From Gongronella butleri (lineage: Eukaryota > Mucoromycota > Mucoromycetes > Mucorales > Cunninghamellaceae): a stretch of DNA of 64,000 nucleotides. Each line of letters opens with the position of its first letter. The stretch's first letter is position 1. The notes under the pieces are model-generated. The model was given only the letters and a program-made list of their open reading frames with translations. It had not been told where the DNA came from and searched no databases. Shown here in pieces: positions 24,624 through 37,032 of the stretch. The stretch lies in contig JAIWZP010000053.1 of the NCBI GenBank assembly GCA_025201375.1, positions 1 through 64,000 on the forward strand, given 5' to 3'. Both the position numbers and the translations under genes were made by a program.

Positions 24624-26052
24624 ATGGTGAAGTATCACTTTATTAGGTTCATAGATCACCTCACGCACCATTCCTCCAGCTGGTCAGGTTCACCGGGAGA
24701 AACGCGTCAGAAATTGGCCCAGCTTTTCACTGGCAAACGCGGTTTTTAAAAATTTTCAGGAATGAGTAATCCGATCTCTGCAAAAAATTGACGTCGGTGG
24801 AGTTTTGCGTTCGTCAATCTCTAGCTCAAATATAGGACACGATGAACAAGATCCGGTCGACGCGCCCGGCAAAGGGGGGGGGGGGTAAAATCTTTTTCTT
24901 TTGATAGCGCACGCGACAACGGCTTATCATATCAGCGTGCAAGTCACCTCAAATGAATCAGCGGCCAAACGCGGTAAAAGAGCTTGTGGTTTGGGGACAT
25001 CGCGTCGAGCTCCCGGCGAGCTAGTATTCAGGGATCGTTTCCCTGGTTTGGCCCTGGAATTATGAAAAATGCGTTCTCTCGGGACTGAATGATCCGATTC
25101 GCGAAAAAAAAAACTTGGAATCCTTGAAGTTTCGAGTCGAGTATTCGCCAGCAAAGATTAAAGAACTACTGTGCGATACCGTAAAATCACCCATTGGCCA
25201 TTGTCCAACAGCAAGGAGATGAACCGCGGATTTTTTTTTTTTTTGGTATCATATCATGTTTTTCGCCGCATCTCCACTGGGCTCCACATGATGTGTGCAA
25301 ATCTGGTGTAGGTTTGTATGACAGATTGCTATAAGAATTTACGTTGGGACGCGTTAATTGAAAACGTAAAGGGTCAATTTTGTGAACTTCGCGACTTTCC
25401 AGCCAACTACGACTTGAGCAATTTGGCGCGAGTGGCACGGATGCAGGCCAAACGGCGGATGAATGACTGGGTTTCAAAGTAACAATTACAAAAGAGGGCT
25501 GTTTGCTGGTTCTTGACAATTTTTTTTGAAACATCTTTCTTTCACTTTCTTTGCACAATGATCAGCCAAATCCGCATTATGACAAAGTACCCTACATCTG
25601 CGAGTCGCTTATTCAGCACTTCAGCAAATCGGTAAGCGAGATTTGAGATAGGTCTCGGGCATGCCATTAACGTAGTTTGCAAAAAAATCAAGAAACTTGA
25701 GCTCCCCGGCCGCAAACAAAGCCAAAGGCACTTGTAAGCATGATTTGATGCGCACGTTTTTTCCGCATCCTTCCTCAATTCTTCTTTACAATGTACAGCT
25801 CCATCCGATGATGAGTTCCAGACGGTCGCGCCAGGATGGAAGTCAGAAAATGCCACGGAGAGCGAGCAAGATGTAAGAAATTTTTTTGCAGGGGTCTTGA
25901 CACGCTTTTGGCGACGGATGATGTCAGAAAAACTCAACGTCCGAAATTTGCCTTGGTTTGCATAGGTCAAATCAGATCAAGAGCCACCCATGGACATCCA
26001 CAAGCTGGAAAAAAAGACGGCCGAGTGGTTCGATCGTCAGAAAAAGAAATGA
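24624..26052 (+). CDS. Orphan nine-exon gene, function unknown
   Basis: I do not recognise this protein. A model in phase throughout is 24624-24741, 24803-24884, 24936-24973, 25032-25180, 25312-25470, 25566-25631, 25676-25733, 25799-25872 and 25966-26052, giving 276 aa. Coding character is clear in the middle (LVWPWNYEKCVLSGLNDPIR, KFRVEYSPAKIKELLCDT, NLRWDALIENVKGQFCELRD, DLSNLARVARMQAKRRMNDW) and at the end (DEFQTVAPGWKSE, PPMDIHKLEKKTAEWFDRQ). The N-terminus is less certain; exon 2 ends in a G12 run. Exon 5 needs a GTTTCA donor; a better donor (GTAACA at 25479) gives a different exon 6 frame that can also be spliced on. The tail is charged and probably disordered. It converges on TUL1, 145 bp apart, and starts 180 bp after IR-1. 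Confidence 0.45.
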
Positions 26053-26197
26053 GCAGCCTTGCATGACGCATGAATCGGAGATTGACGCGTCTATGGCTGC
26101 ATTTATTTTGCATTGTTGCACAAGTTTGTACAAAAAATCAAATAAAAATAAGGTATTGCGCATTTACAAATAAGAGAAGGGATTGGGACACATTTGG

Positions 26198-28909
26198 TCA
26201 TGAAGATGGCAAATAAGCGCGACACACGGGACACTCGAGCTTGATTTTCATCCACTGCAAGAAAAAAAAAAAAAAGAAGAAAGCAGAGCGTGAGTTTTAA
26301 CGTGCACGACATTTTCAATTCCATTTTTTTCACACTTGTACCTTTTCCAAGCACTCTGTGTGGAACAAGTGGTGACAAGGTGTCATCATGTACTGGATGC
26401 GGCCCAAAACGTGGAGACCAGTGGGCACAGTGCCGGAGGTGTCGACGGGCAGCATGCAAATGGCACAATCGCGCGGCTGCAGGTGGTGTGCATACTCGTG
26501 CGACGTCTCTTCGTCCTCTGGCGATATCAATGGATGGTAATTGTACGTTTGAGGGAGGTACTAAGAGCAAAAGAATGGGTGTGAACGAAGGGCGCCTTTG
26601 GTTTTTTTTTTCTTTACCTTTTCAGGGACAAAGAAGCGCGGACCGAGCAAATCTTGCAGGAAGAGCACTGTGACTTGCAGCATCATGTAAATCACAAGCA
26701 CCCAGATGGCAGGTGACGGATCCTGGGCCAAGATGTTGTCGGGGCACGCATAAATGTCTAGCAAAAAAAGAAAAAAACGAGTTGAGCACCTTTTTTTTCA
26801 AATGGCAATGGAAGAAACCTGCTTACAGAGTGGGATCACCAACCGCGTGACGGTCATGCCGACCACGTAGCGCGGGCTCAATGGCTTGCGGCAGCCGCGG
26901 AACACGTTGCGCACGATCTGAGGCACCCAAAATGAGTAAAAGATGCATCCGAGGATGCTGATCACTAGGTTTTGCACAAACGCCGAGTGTGTGGTGCTTT
27001 TGAAAAAGATGAACAGACCAAGCAGCAGCACATAGTCTAATAAAACGCCATTGCATGAGCGCAATCAGGCAAAAGTCACCTTGTCGTCTTTTTTTGGTGC
27101 TTACACAGGCGGCTGAAATCGATGTGCGTGGACAAAAAGGTCGCAGCAGGTGTCTGAGGCTGGGCACGATTGGATTCAGGGCGCTGGATGCGTCTTATGA
27201 CCAGCAAGTAGCGCATCCCAAAGATGGCAACGAGAATAAAGCTGAAAAAGGCGGCAGCGGCAAAGGGCAAAAAGACGTTTTCCATGACAATACCCGTGGT
27301 CAGATGAATCAAGCAAATGTAGCCATCCATCAGCGCCTGCATGGCAATTGTCCAGTATGACACATTGGTGACGCTCTGAAAAACAATTAAAAAAAAAGAT
27401 GTAAATGGCGCACAGCACAAAGAAAGTCGGCTTACCGAAGGCGTCGGTGTATACTCCATCTGGTGGATCAGCAAGAAAGTCTGGGCAATGGCAATGACAG
27501 TGGCTGCGGTCGCGTAAGAGCCAGCTTTGCTAAAATATGTCTCGATTTTCATGCCGGATGCGTCATTCATGCCAATGGTCAGGCCGCAGTCTGACGAGTA
27601 CATCACGCTAGAGAGCCTCAGGGGAGGCGGTGGGATCGTGCTGATACCTTGCGGCTGCTCCAATTCTAGAAAAAAAGACTCATCAGTCTCTCTCCACATG
27701 ACCTATGTGACTTTTTGACACGGGCATCGTACCTCGCTCAAAGTCGACCAATTGATATGCTTTGATGTGCTCGGGAACCGGGGCTAATTGAGCAAAGATG
27801 CGCATTGGACAATCATACTTGACCGAGACCAGATGATCTAAAAAATAAACAAATGAGCACTCCCAGCGCGCGTTCATGACTAAAAAGACGGACTTACTAT
27901 CGCGTTCTTGCCACAATTGCGTGTCCGTCAAGCCAAGATCATCAATTTCCTTGAGTCGGCGATCAATGTGATCCAAGATCAAAGTTTGGGTCGTCACGAG
28001 GGACTCGTTTGTGGGTAACATATGAAGCAGCTGATCAAAGTGCAAGGCGCGTCTGTTTTTTTTTTAAGAAAAACGTGTGTAAGTGGCATGAATACCCCCA
28101 ATTGCTCCATAGCATCCCCATAGCATACCCCTCAGGTGCGCCGACCAAGAAAATTGAGCCATTTGCAAGGTAATGGAAGCCTTCAGCAAGCAACAGGGCA
28201 CCGGCGTCCGACTTTTCGGCGTCTTTCAATCGAATGTGGCCCTAGTGTACAAAAAGAATGAGAATTGAACTGACGCGGCGCATCGCCACAGGCATGTTAC
28301 CTCAATGTAATGGATGCCGTCGTGCTGTGTCTTGACAGATTTGAGGTTCATCATGAATGAGCCCCCTTGATCGAATTGGAACGAACCGCGCCGATCCTCC
28401 ACAAGCGTGGCATTGGTGGTGGTGTCGTCATCGATCTTGCTGCTGGTCCATGCGCCTACGAAACCATGCAATTGAGCCTCTTTGTTGACCAATTGCCCCA
28501 TTCACACGCGTTTTACCTCGGAAAAGCCCAGTGATATTGTGGTAAAAATGACGACTGGCGTCAATGGTATATAAGTCGTGGACCTGGGCGTCGACGGACG
28601 GTGGCAGAGGCTACATTGAAATAAAAAAAAAAAAAAGAGAGATTGGACGATTCAATGCCTTTGAAACGCACGCATTTCATTTTTTTTTTTTACGTGTGTG
28701 ACGTTGAAACCAAAGGACACGTTGGCTATTGTTTCCTTTTCATGGACAAGGGCGTCCTTCCATTCGTCGACAGTGGAGGGTAGCGGGTCATTGTCGGCGT
28801 CTGGGTAGCTTTGGAAAGGTATTGACAAGAGAAACAGAAAAATAAAGAAACTGGCACGATAGAGCCCTCGTACCAGCTGCTGGTTGTCGGCTTGAGGCTC
28901 ACCGTCCAT
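26198..28909 (-). CDS. TUL1: Golgi Dsc E3 ubiquitin ligase RING subunit (Tul1/Dsc1)
   Basis: Encodes 654 aa in 12 exons: 28909-28694, 28610-28517, 28455-28301, 28241-28129, 28052-27898, 27837-27733, 27665-27436, 27375-27105, 27036-26827, 26757-26618, 26560-26342 and 26254-26198. Residues ~17-36 form an N-terminal membrane anchor. A luminal domain follows with N-glycosylation sites (NVSF, NVTH, NITG, NATL, NGSI), then several membrane segments from ~310 (for example ATAATVIAIAQTFLLIHQ, LLLGLFIFF, WVLVIYMMLQVTVLFL). The C-terminal RING-H2 (~595-647) reads CAIC, then CHHLFHTEC, then CPVC. In the family this ligase sorts and degrades membrane proteins at the Golgi and endosome and, in fission yeast, activates SREBP. 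Order and length match. Confidence 0.93.
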
Positions 28910-29559
28910 GGCGGGGAAGGGGGAAAAGAAAAGAGTAAAACAGGAGAGGCGACAAGAACGACAAAGTGCGACAAAAAAAAAAAAAAAAAAAGTGACACAG
29001 GCGGGGCCCTATGACGCCATGGGTTTTTTTTGTTGTCCGTGTGTGCGGCCGCAGCTCCCGCCCACCTGTAGGCTCTCAATTACAGCTCACGAATGATTTT
29101 TTGTTTGCAACAATTCTATATCGCGTGGACGTTCTGCATGACCATCCCGTTGTAATGACGGTCAATGACCATGCCAATGAGAAAATTGAGTGTTGAAACG
29201 CACCATGCCGGTTTCGTTTGCAATCGCCTCCAAAGAAAAAAAAAACCAGGGGACGGTGGGATGCAGGGGGATGGAGGACTGCCTGACCAAGATAAAAATG
29301 GTTAGATGGCAAGGTACATGCGCTGAATTGACGCGTAAAAATGAAAATGTGCGTTTGAAACGGTCGCAGGCGCGTGTATTTATCATAGCACTGGCCAAAA
29401 GGGCATCAAAGCTGGTCACGGGACGCTGACTTTTTATTTTGAGCGTGCCAAGGCAGGTTTTTTTGCTTTTTGTCTTTTCTTTTTTCACTTGTTCCTGTGT
29501 CCCCCTTCCTCCCCTTTTTTTCCTTGCTTTTTTTTTTTTTCTTTTTTCACACCTTATCA
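28910..29559. other. Divergent spacer between TUL1 and the BAR gene
   Basis: 650 bp with homopolymer A and T runs. The region before 29560 is pyrimidine-rich, typical for the promoters of this window. No gene seen. Confidence 0.5.
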
Positions 29560-30880
29560 ATGATGTCTGAAGGCGAAAGTGGTATCAAAGTGGTCGACGC
29601 GGAGGCCCAAGGCGGCGCGCAAGGTGCGCCTGCGTCGCCCACCAGCTTAAACCCTAACTTGGTGCTCAACAATGCCTTGGATGGTCTTGCCACCTTTAGC
29701 TCCAAGCTGAACCCCTTTGCTCAAAAGCTGAACAAGGGCTTTGGCCAAGTGCGCCAGGTATGAAAACGCCGTTTTTGCGTGTTTCGCGTTTTTGCGACAC
29801 GCGCGCCTTGCTTGGTCAACCCACGAACCACGCTCATGTTCGTTTTTCTTCATCTAGTACGCGCAAGAACGTCTTGGCACAGCCGAAGATATTACCGAGT
29901 TGCCTCAAGAGTACAAGGACTTGGAAAAGGTATGCAATTGGGCAAAAACGGGGGTTTATGCGTGGCGTCTGACACACGTGTGCACCCAATTTTTTTTCTG
30001 CATGTTTTTCTTTCTTTAGCGTGTGGACGCGCTTCGTGCTGTGCACGTCCAATTGCTCAAAGTGGCAAAAACGTTCAATCAGCCTGCGTATGATTACCCG
30101 ACGCAGATCCAGGAGTCACTGGTGGGCTTTTCTTCGTCTGTGGCGACGCAATTCCAGCAGCTGTCTTTGTCGCCTGCGGACCGCGCGCTCGCCGAACAGC
30201 AAACCGCGCTCGACGCGTCCAAGCAGCACCCCAAGACGCTTCATCACGCGATTTCGCGCGTCGCGCAGCAAGGCGCCGAGGCTGTTGGCATCGACGAGCC
30301 CCTGGGCAATGCCTTGTTCAAGGTGGCCACCATCCAGGACAAGATCGGCAATGCGCGCTCCAACATGGACCACGAAATCGTGTCCAAATTCAACCAGCCC
30401 ATGCAGACCACACTCAATGCCAGCATTGAGCAGGCCATGAAGGCCCGTCGCCAGGTCCAATCCACGCGTCTCTCCCTCGACGCTTGCAAGGGCCGCTACC
30501 GCACCGCGCGCCCAGAAAAGTCTGAAGCTGCTCGTCTTGAGGTTGAGCAGGCCGAGGATCATTTTGTCGCTGCTGTTGAGGAAGCCACCACTCAAATGAA
30601 GCTCGCCCTGGAGAACGTAAGCTTATACACACCTTCACAATGGCCGAGATCGTGGATTATTGCTCACTTTTTTCTTTCTTTTCGTGTTTCTTTTCGGTAT
30701 TTCTTCTTCATTTTTGTTTGTGCTGTTGCTTAGCCCGAGCCGCTCCGCAATTTGGCTGACTTTGTCAACGCACAAATGACTTTTTACAAGGAGGCGCAAG
30801 CCTTGCTGGCCGATTTGGTCCCTGAATTGGACGAGATCCAGGTGACTCAAGAGTCACTCTATCGCAACAGCCGCGAATGA
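29560..30880 (+). CDS. GVP36: BAR-domain protein, Gvp36 type
   Basis: Encodes 337 aa in four exons: 29560-29757, 29858-29929, 30020-30616 and 30734-30880. The N-terminal helix ALDGLATFSSKLNPFAQKLN followed by YAQERLGTAEDITELPQEYK matches the Gvp36/BAR family of fungi. The rest (~70-330) is a long alpha-helical coiled coil with the BAR features NMDHEIVSKFNQPMQTTLNA, an Arg/Lys-rich face (KARRQVQSTRLSLDACKGRY) and the end EAQALLADLVPELDEIQ. BAR dimers sense or shape curved membranes; yeast Gvp36 acts in vesicle traffic and at Golgi or endosomes. Two adjacent ATGs are possible starts (29560 and 29563). No SH3 domain, as in Gvp36. Confidence 0.9.
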
Positions 30881-31589
30881 TCTGGCTGTTCTCTTTTTTT
30901 TTATTTCTATCCTCTTTTCTTTTCTTTTCTTTCGCTCCTGCTTGTCGTTTCATCTCCATCCAACGCGTTTAGCCATCGTATCTTTGTGCATTTGCTCTAT
31001 TTTTTATATCCCTTGATTAAATATGTTTTTGTGAACATTTGATGTGGTACGAAAATTAGAATGGTGTAACATAGTATGCGCACAGATCAATATCAAATCC
31101 GCTTGATTCCAACACGATTCCGTGGACTGTTTCAATCATTTGCGAAAATTTCTCAATATGAACCGAACAGGCCAACGACGCTCGATTTTTACTTCTCTCT
31201 CGGTTTAATAAACACGATACGGACAAATTCAGGCGACGTAACGGCAGAAACAAGCACTAGTCCCTCTTGCATTACATTGTATGCACCTAAAATCCTGCAA
31301 TTTTCATATTTCTAGGATGGTCTTAATAACGACCGCGCAAAGAAGAATGTTTTGACAAGGCAAAAAGTTGGAGGTTCCACTCTGCATCCATTGCAAGCAG
31401 TCATTTCAATGACTGAGACCAAAAAACAAAAGAGTACACTGGATCCAAGAGGAAGCAATCGAAAACGTCTTTGCGCGCCATTCAGTGACGGCACAACTCC
31501 AGCATAGAGCTTATTCGAACGACAATCCTTGTAAGATCGTAATGAGCAAGCAAATGTCTGATTTAACCATGTAGTCATTGACCAACAAC
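30881..31589. other. 3' flank of the BAR gene
   Basis: Pyrimidine-rich 3' UTR, then AT-rich sequence up to IR-2. No gene seen. Confidence 0.45.
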
Positions 31590-33285
31590 CAAAACACAAG
31601 CACAAACGCTCTTTTCCATACAGAATAACATATACATAATGTACAGAGATGATTGAAAGCAGCTTTTGTGCGCAAAGATTAGGTCCACCTGTGATGTAAA
31701 TTTCAGGGCACATTGTATTGTACTGACGCGGTCAAATCGCGCTTTGTAAAAAAGAGCATTCTGTGAATGCCATTTAAGCGGGGGCTTTTTGAAAGTCGGT
31801 GAAATTTTGACATGACCGCGTGCGTCAGCGTCGTGGGACTGCATCGGCTCAGTTTTGTCTCAAGGACGCGCTCCAAAGACAAATAATTGCGGGTTATCGT
31901 GATTTATACTAAATAGCGCGTTTTGTCGATATTTCCTGTATTTGAACAGCCTGAAACTTTGTCATCAACACGGAATCAGGTTACTATTCAACATTGCTAC
32001 CTGGAGCAATGAGCTTCAATGCAGTAAAACTAAAGTTTTCCAAGAAATGCAAAATAATTCCAACTTGTTGTACTTTGTAGGCCCTTTGTGTTAATTAAGC
32101 CCTCTGAAACCAGGTGCACCGTGTGGGACGTGTCGCCGGCTACAACTTTGGCCCCTTTAGCAAACCGTCCAGTGGCGAGTGAGAGATTTATTATTACCGG
32201 ACAATAAAAAACTTTTATAAACACGCTGTTGTCGCCTTAAATTAACCAAATCTTTTGAAACCAGAACCAATGGATAGAGCTCATTGTCTAGCACATTTTT
32301 CATCTTCAAGCAAAGAGCGATGACGCTTAGAAAAAAAATAATGTCAGAAAAATCTCTTGATTTTTGATAGAACCATATTTTATATTGCCAACCTTTCGAT
32401 TTGGGACTTGGTGAAAGCGACAAAGTTGCGGCTGACGTCGCGCTTAACCTATCGTGTAAAAAGCAGAGAAGATTATTAAGAAATGTACGTAAATTGCATA
32501 AAAAAAACTCAAGAACACGATATTTCTTCTCCCGATTTTATTCCAGGCACCACAGCACTTTGCTTAATAATGAAAAGCTGTGCATGACAGCGAGCTCTAT
32601 CCATTGCCCCTAGTTTCAAAAGATTTGGTTAATTTAAAGCCGACGATGTCACGTTAATAAATGTTTTCTTTATTGTTTGGTAATAATAAATTTCTCACTT
32701 GTCATTGCATCACTTTGCTGAAAGAACCAACGTTGTGGCTGTCGACGCCTTCCACACGGTGCACCTGGTTTCAGAGGGCTTAATTAACACAAAGGGCCTA
32801 CAAAATACAACAAGTTGGAATTATTTTACTTTTATTGAAAGAGATTTACTGCATTGAAGCTCATTGCTCCAGGTAGCAAAGTTGGATAGTAACCTGATTC
32901 CGTGTTGATGACAAAGTTTCAGGCTGTTCAAATACAGAAAATATCGACAAAACGCGCTATTTAGTATAAATCACGATAACCTGCAATTACTCGTCATTGG
33001 AGAGCGTCCTCGAGCCAAAACTGAGCCGATGCAGTCCCACGACGCTGACGCACGCGGTCATGTCAAAATTTCACCGACTTTCAAAAAGCCCCCGCTTAAA
33101 TGGCATTCACAGAATGCTCTTTTTTACAAAGCGCGATTTGACCGCGTCAGTACAATACAATGTGCCCTGAAATTTATACCACAGGTGTATCTAATCCTTG
33201 CGCAAAAAAGTAGCCCTCGAGCTTCTCTGTACACCAGAAATATGATGATCTGTGTTCAAAAAGGGTGTATTTCAATATTTTCGGC
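31590..33285. mobile_element. IR-2: long palindromic repeat element
   Basis: Imperfect inverted repeat centred near 32436; core blocks at 31771-31794 and, reversed, 33079-33102. The two arms are closely matched over hundreds of bases, sharing element-specific variants such as GTGGGACTGCATCGGCTCAG, TAGCGCGTTTTGTCGATATT and CATCAACACGGAATCAGGTT. An inner pair (CAATGGATAGAGCTC) also pairs across the centre. No protein gene; arm frames such as 33029-33364 are chance. Confidence 0.85.
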
Positions 33286-34360
33286 CATTTCTCCCGCAAT
33301 AATAGATTTAGAGACTACAAACGAGGATACTACAAACGAGGATACTACATGCCATGTTCTGTAACAAATCACCTGTTTAAATTTGACAGAGATCAAGTCA
33401 GTTTGGCACCAAAAACAGTAAGTCAAACATATTTAGCATTTGGATGCATGATCAATACAGGATCAGTTGAGTTCTGGTGCTTGATACTTATTGCGAGCTA
33501 TTTAGCCTATGAAATGTCGCGTGCTATGCGGAAAAGATTAATTAGCTAGCACTGAAGATGGTCGAGGCTGAATCGTTTTTATTGTTTTTTTGAATCGTTT
33601 TTGATGAAATTACTTTTTTCAAGTCCAAATACTCTTTAAACTTATGCTTCCACCTCTTCTAGTTGAAAGCCTACCCATAGGGTGCTGCGTCCACTGGATG
33701 GCACGCGATCACATATTTAAAAACTTATGGATTTTCTAAGGGTGCAGTCGAGTATTTGAAAGTATCGAAATGCAAGCTCTCAGATCCTTTCGCCATTCGA
33801 CCACAGGGGTAAACACACATCGTTCATTAGTAAAAATGAAATTAAAACCAGGGGTCCATTAGCTGATTCCGGCGCAAAACGCATCTGACGTCGCAATTTT
33901 GGCGCAAAACCATCTCAATGAAAAGTGCCCGTATCTTTGTAATCCTTACATTACCAGAAAGAGCATGGCTCGCTGCACATGTGGACATCGGCGATCAATG
34001 GGTAAGATGATTTTTTGGCATTTTTGAGACTGTTTCAAACCAAATATAATGTTCGACGCGTGATAAACCATGTCAAGCGTCGAATTATACGCTTCTGTTC
34101 GCAATCAACTCATGCTCCCAGAGTGCCTCTTGTAGGTGGACGCGTCAGCGTCGCTCTAAGAGCGCGTTTTTCACGCGCGCGACGCATGAAAAATGAAAGC
34201 GAACCTGTCGGGGTCATGGATTTCCTAATTTGGCTCACACCATTTTGTCATGAGGAACAAAAAAGCATGTGCCTTTTTCAAATTCCTTTTTTTTTTTTTT
34301 CCTTTCATTTTTTGCTGTCCCCTCCACTTCTCCTCTTATTTCGACGATTTCATATACCAA
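33286..34360. other. Spacer before the YML020W-like gene
   Basis: A small tandem repeat GAGGATACTACAAAC lies at about 33320-33355. The rest is AT-rich with short open frames only. The last 80 bp are pyrimidine-rich leader. Confidence 0.4.
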
Positions 34361-36449
34361 ATGGCCAGCGACTCGTCTTCGTCCGCGTCTCCGCCCATTG
34401 GCAAGTCGTCTACGTGGCTGCCGCGGTGGTCGGCGGCTCCGAGCGATGACGGCAAGCAACAACCTGCCGCCACGGCCGCGACTATCAAAGAAAGCAGTAA
34501 CAACAGTGCCGAAAGTGCACCTTCCGCTACTGTTTCAAGAACACCAGCCAATCCAAGCGCTTCTACCACGCCTGGGCCACCGCCTGAAGCCAATGGTGGC
34601 AGCAATGGCCTATGGTCTTGGCTTGGCTACCAACAGCAGCCGCTACAAGTCCGCGGTAGCGCGCCAGCACCGAATGCCGCCGCTGTCACGTCGGCCGACA
34701 GCACACACAGCCAAGATCCCAACGAAATCATCGATGAAAAGGATCTGACGTGTGACGCTGCGCCAATTGCCAAGCCAATGACGCCCTCCACCTCGTGGCG
34801 TTCTTATTTTTTTGCAGAAGCACGCCCGGTACCAGGCAACACCGATAATAAGCGCGACCAGTCGCAACAGCAGCAACAGCAGCAGAACGAGGACTCTGTG
34901 ATTGTGCAGGATGACGCTTCCGTTGCACCACTGACGCCTGAAACGTCGCCGTCGCCGTCGCCCAAGCCGTCCAGACGCAATGTGGTACTGCCAAGTATCG
35001 AATCTCAATACAATGCCCCTGACCAGGCACCTTCGCTCTTTGCGCGTGCCATGCACATGATCCATGCCATGTTTTCACGCCCCTCTCCCCCAATCGCAAG
35101 CATCATCCGACAAATGAAGTCCGATCCAGCTGCCATGTCCTCAAAACGCTTTGTCGTCATTGGTGTTCATGGCTGGTTCCCCTCAAAGGTAAAAAAAGAA
35201 GAAAAAAATCAGCAATTGGCTTTTCTCGTGAAAATCTCATCTTTTTTTATTTTTTTATTTTATTTTATTTTTTTTGTCAGACGGTGCTGCGCATTGTTGG
35301 CGAGCCGACGGGCACATCTGCCAAATTTTGCGACGAGACAGCCAAGGCGATTCGTAGCTACTTTCAAACGGAGCATGGATTGACTTTGCCTCTGGAGTGC
35401 ATCACATTGATCCCATTGCAATGGGAAGGCAGGGTCATGGACCGAGTCGAGAAGCTGTATCACTTTTTGGTCGACAATCCAGCCTCCATGCAAGCCCTCC
35501 AATCCGCCGATGCCATCTTTTGGACGACTCATTCGCAAGGTACACCTGTTTCCAGCATTTTGCTCGACCGTCTCCTCCAAGAGAAGCGAATCCTCATCCA
35601 TCGCCAGCCTATCTGCCTCTTGGCCATGGCTGGCATTGCTCATGGCCCCTTTGCCTACCTAAAAGGCAATTTGATTGTCAAGGTATACTAAAAAACGAAA
35701 AAAAAACGAAAAAAAAGAAAAAAAGACACACTCCTCGGATTAATCTTACCCCCCTTTTCAAGTATTTCGAGGCGGACGCGGCGCGCGAATTGTTCGATTT
35801 TATGGACTCCAGCAGCGATATTTCCCAGGCGTTCCACAAGGCACTGGCGTCGATTTTACGGCAAGGCGTCAAGACGATTTTGGTAGGGTCTATGCAAGAC
35901 CAGGTGGTGCCATTATACTCTGCCATCATGGCGAGCGCGCAACACCCAAACATCCTGCGCGCAATGTACATCGACGGCCATGTGTACGGCGAAGATGATT
36001 TTTTGATCAATTTGATCATTTTTGCGCTGCGGCTGCGCAACGCGGGTCTATCGGACCATGGTCTCCTGGTGCACATCAGCGACGTGCTTGCCGGCAATCT
36101 GTACGCGTGGGAGGGCGGCCATTCGACCATTTACGAGGAACCAGACGTGTATGGAATGGCACCAAAGTACCTGTTTGACACGGAGCCCGTAGGCCCTCTG
36201 GTACGCACGCTGCAGGAAGATACCACCTTTTCAAAGGACCCCAAGCTTGAGGCATTCATGGCCCGCGTGCGCTGGAACCCATATTACCTGACCTGGGCCA
36301 TGCGCGGCATATTTGACGACACACGCATCAATGATCTGTTTGGGCCCGAATTAGATCGCCTCAAGCTGCTCTTTGAACAATGGAACCCATCCAGCACCAA
36401 GCTGCGCGAGCTCAAGTTCCGATTGGAGCCGATCAAAGCTAGATTGTAA
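34361..36449 (+). CDS. YML020W-like alpha/beta-hydrolase domain protein
   Basis: Encodes 638 aa in three exons: 34361-35188, 35281-35682 and 35763-36449. The first ~255 residues are low-complexity, Ser/Pro/Gln-rich. The conserved part begins KRFVVIGVHGWFPSKTVLRI and contains CDETAKAIRSYF, IPLQWEGRVMDRVEKLY and a nucleophile-elbow-like THSQGTP, followed by VLGSMQDQ-type VGSMQDQVVPLYSA, a candidate acid and oxyanion region, and the family end LRELKFRLEPIKARL. This matches the conserved fungal family of S. cerevisiae YML020W, predicted alpha/beta hydrolases of unknown substrate. The Ser in THSQG is the putative nucleophile. No signal peptide. Family call is firm from the whole C-terminal pattern; the reaction is unknown. 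Confidence 0.85.
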
Positions 36450-36575
36450 CAACAATAGATGCCTCAATGGTGCGTTTCTTTTTTTTTTAAAAAAAAAGGG
36501 GGGGAGCGCTTACCCTTGTGCCCGTGATGTCTCGTTCTCGTCTCATGCAAGATAAAACAGTTGCCTTTCTCCTTT

Positions 36576-36607
<32 letters not shown>

Positions 36608-37032
36608 TGCTGGATTGGACCCTGAATTCTCGAGGTCCGACCATGTTTTTTCGAGGATTTGCGTGTTTTGAGTTGTTTTGTGCGGGTGTGCGCATGTGCG
36701 CATGTGCGTGTGTGCCGAGACCCCTTCTGTCGACCCCCTTGATTTTATTAGGAAACATGGCTGCAGTCTCGGATGCTTGGCACGCCATGGCGTTCTTTTA
36801 TGGGGGCAAAAGAACATGGTTTCCCTCGCTGGCGCCCTTGCTGTCGCTTTATTTGGATAGGGCGCATTGAGCGGGGCTTGAATGCGCATGAATTGGGTGG
36901 GATCGGATTTGCCTGGCCCAAAGAAAATGATGGAACGTGGGTCATTGCCATTATTTAAAGGAGAAAAGGACCTTTTTTTTCCTGCACACTCCTTTTGTCT
37001 TTTCTTTTTCATCTTTTACTTTTATTTTATCC
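36450..37032. other. Intergenic spacer with long T runs
   Basis: Poly-T runs at 36570-36608 and a TGTGCG(C/T) dinucleotide-like stretch at 36685-36715. Leader of the PKA regulatory gene at the right end. No gene seen. Confidence 0.5.

Noticed and set aside
24655..24887. A pseudogene with an in-frame TGA at 24763 upstream of the 24.6 kb orphan
   Set aside because: That reading used the wrong frame. Starting at the ATG at 24624 and splicing 24741 to 24803 avoids the stop and keeps phase with all later exons.
24885..24907. A 23-bp intron in the same orphan
   Set aside because: Too short to splice and it breaks phase; a 51-bp intron ending at 24935 fits phase.
33029..33364. Open frames inside IR arms, also found at 31575-31844 and 22758-23060
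   Set aside because: They are the same non-conserved frame in repeated arms, without domain features and with no consistent length between copies.
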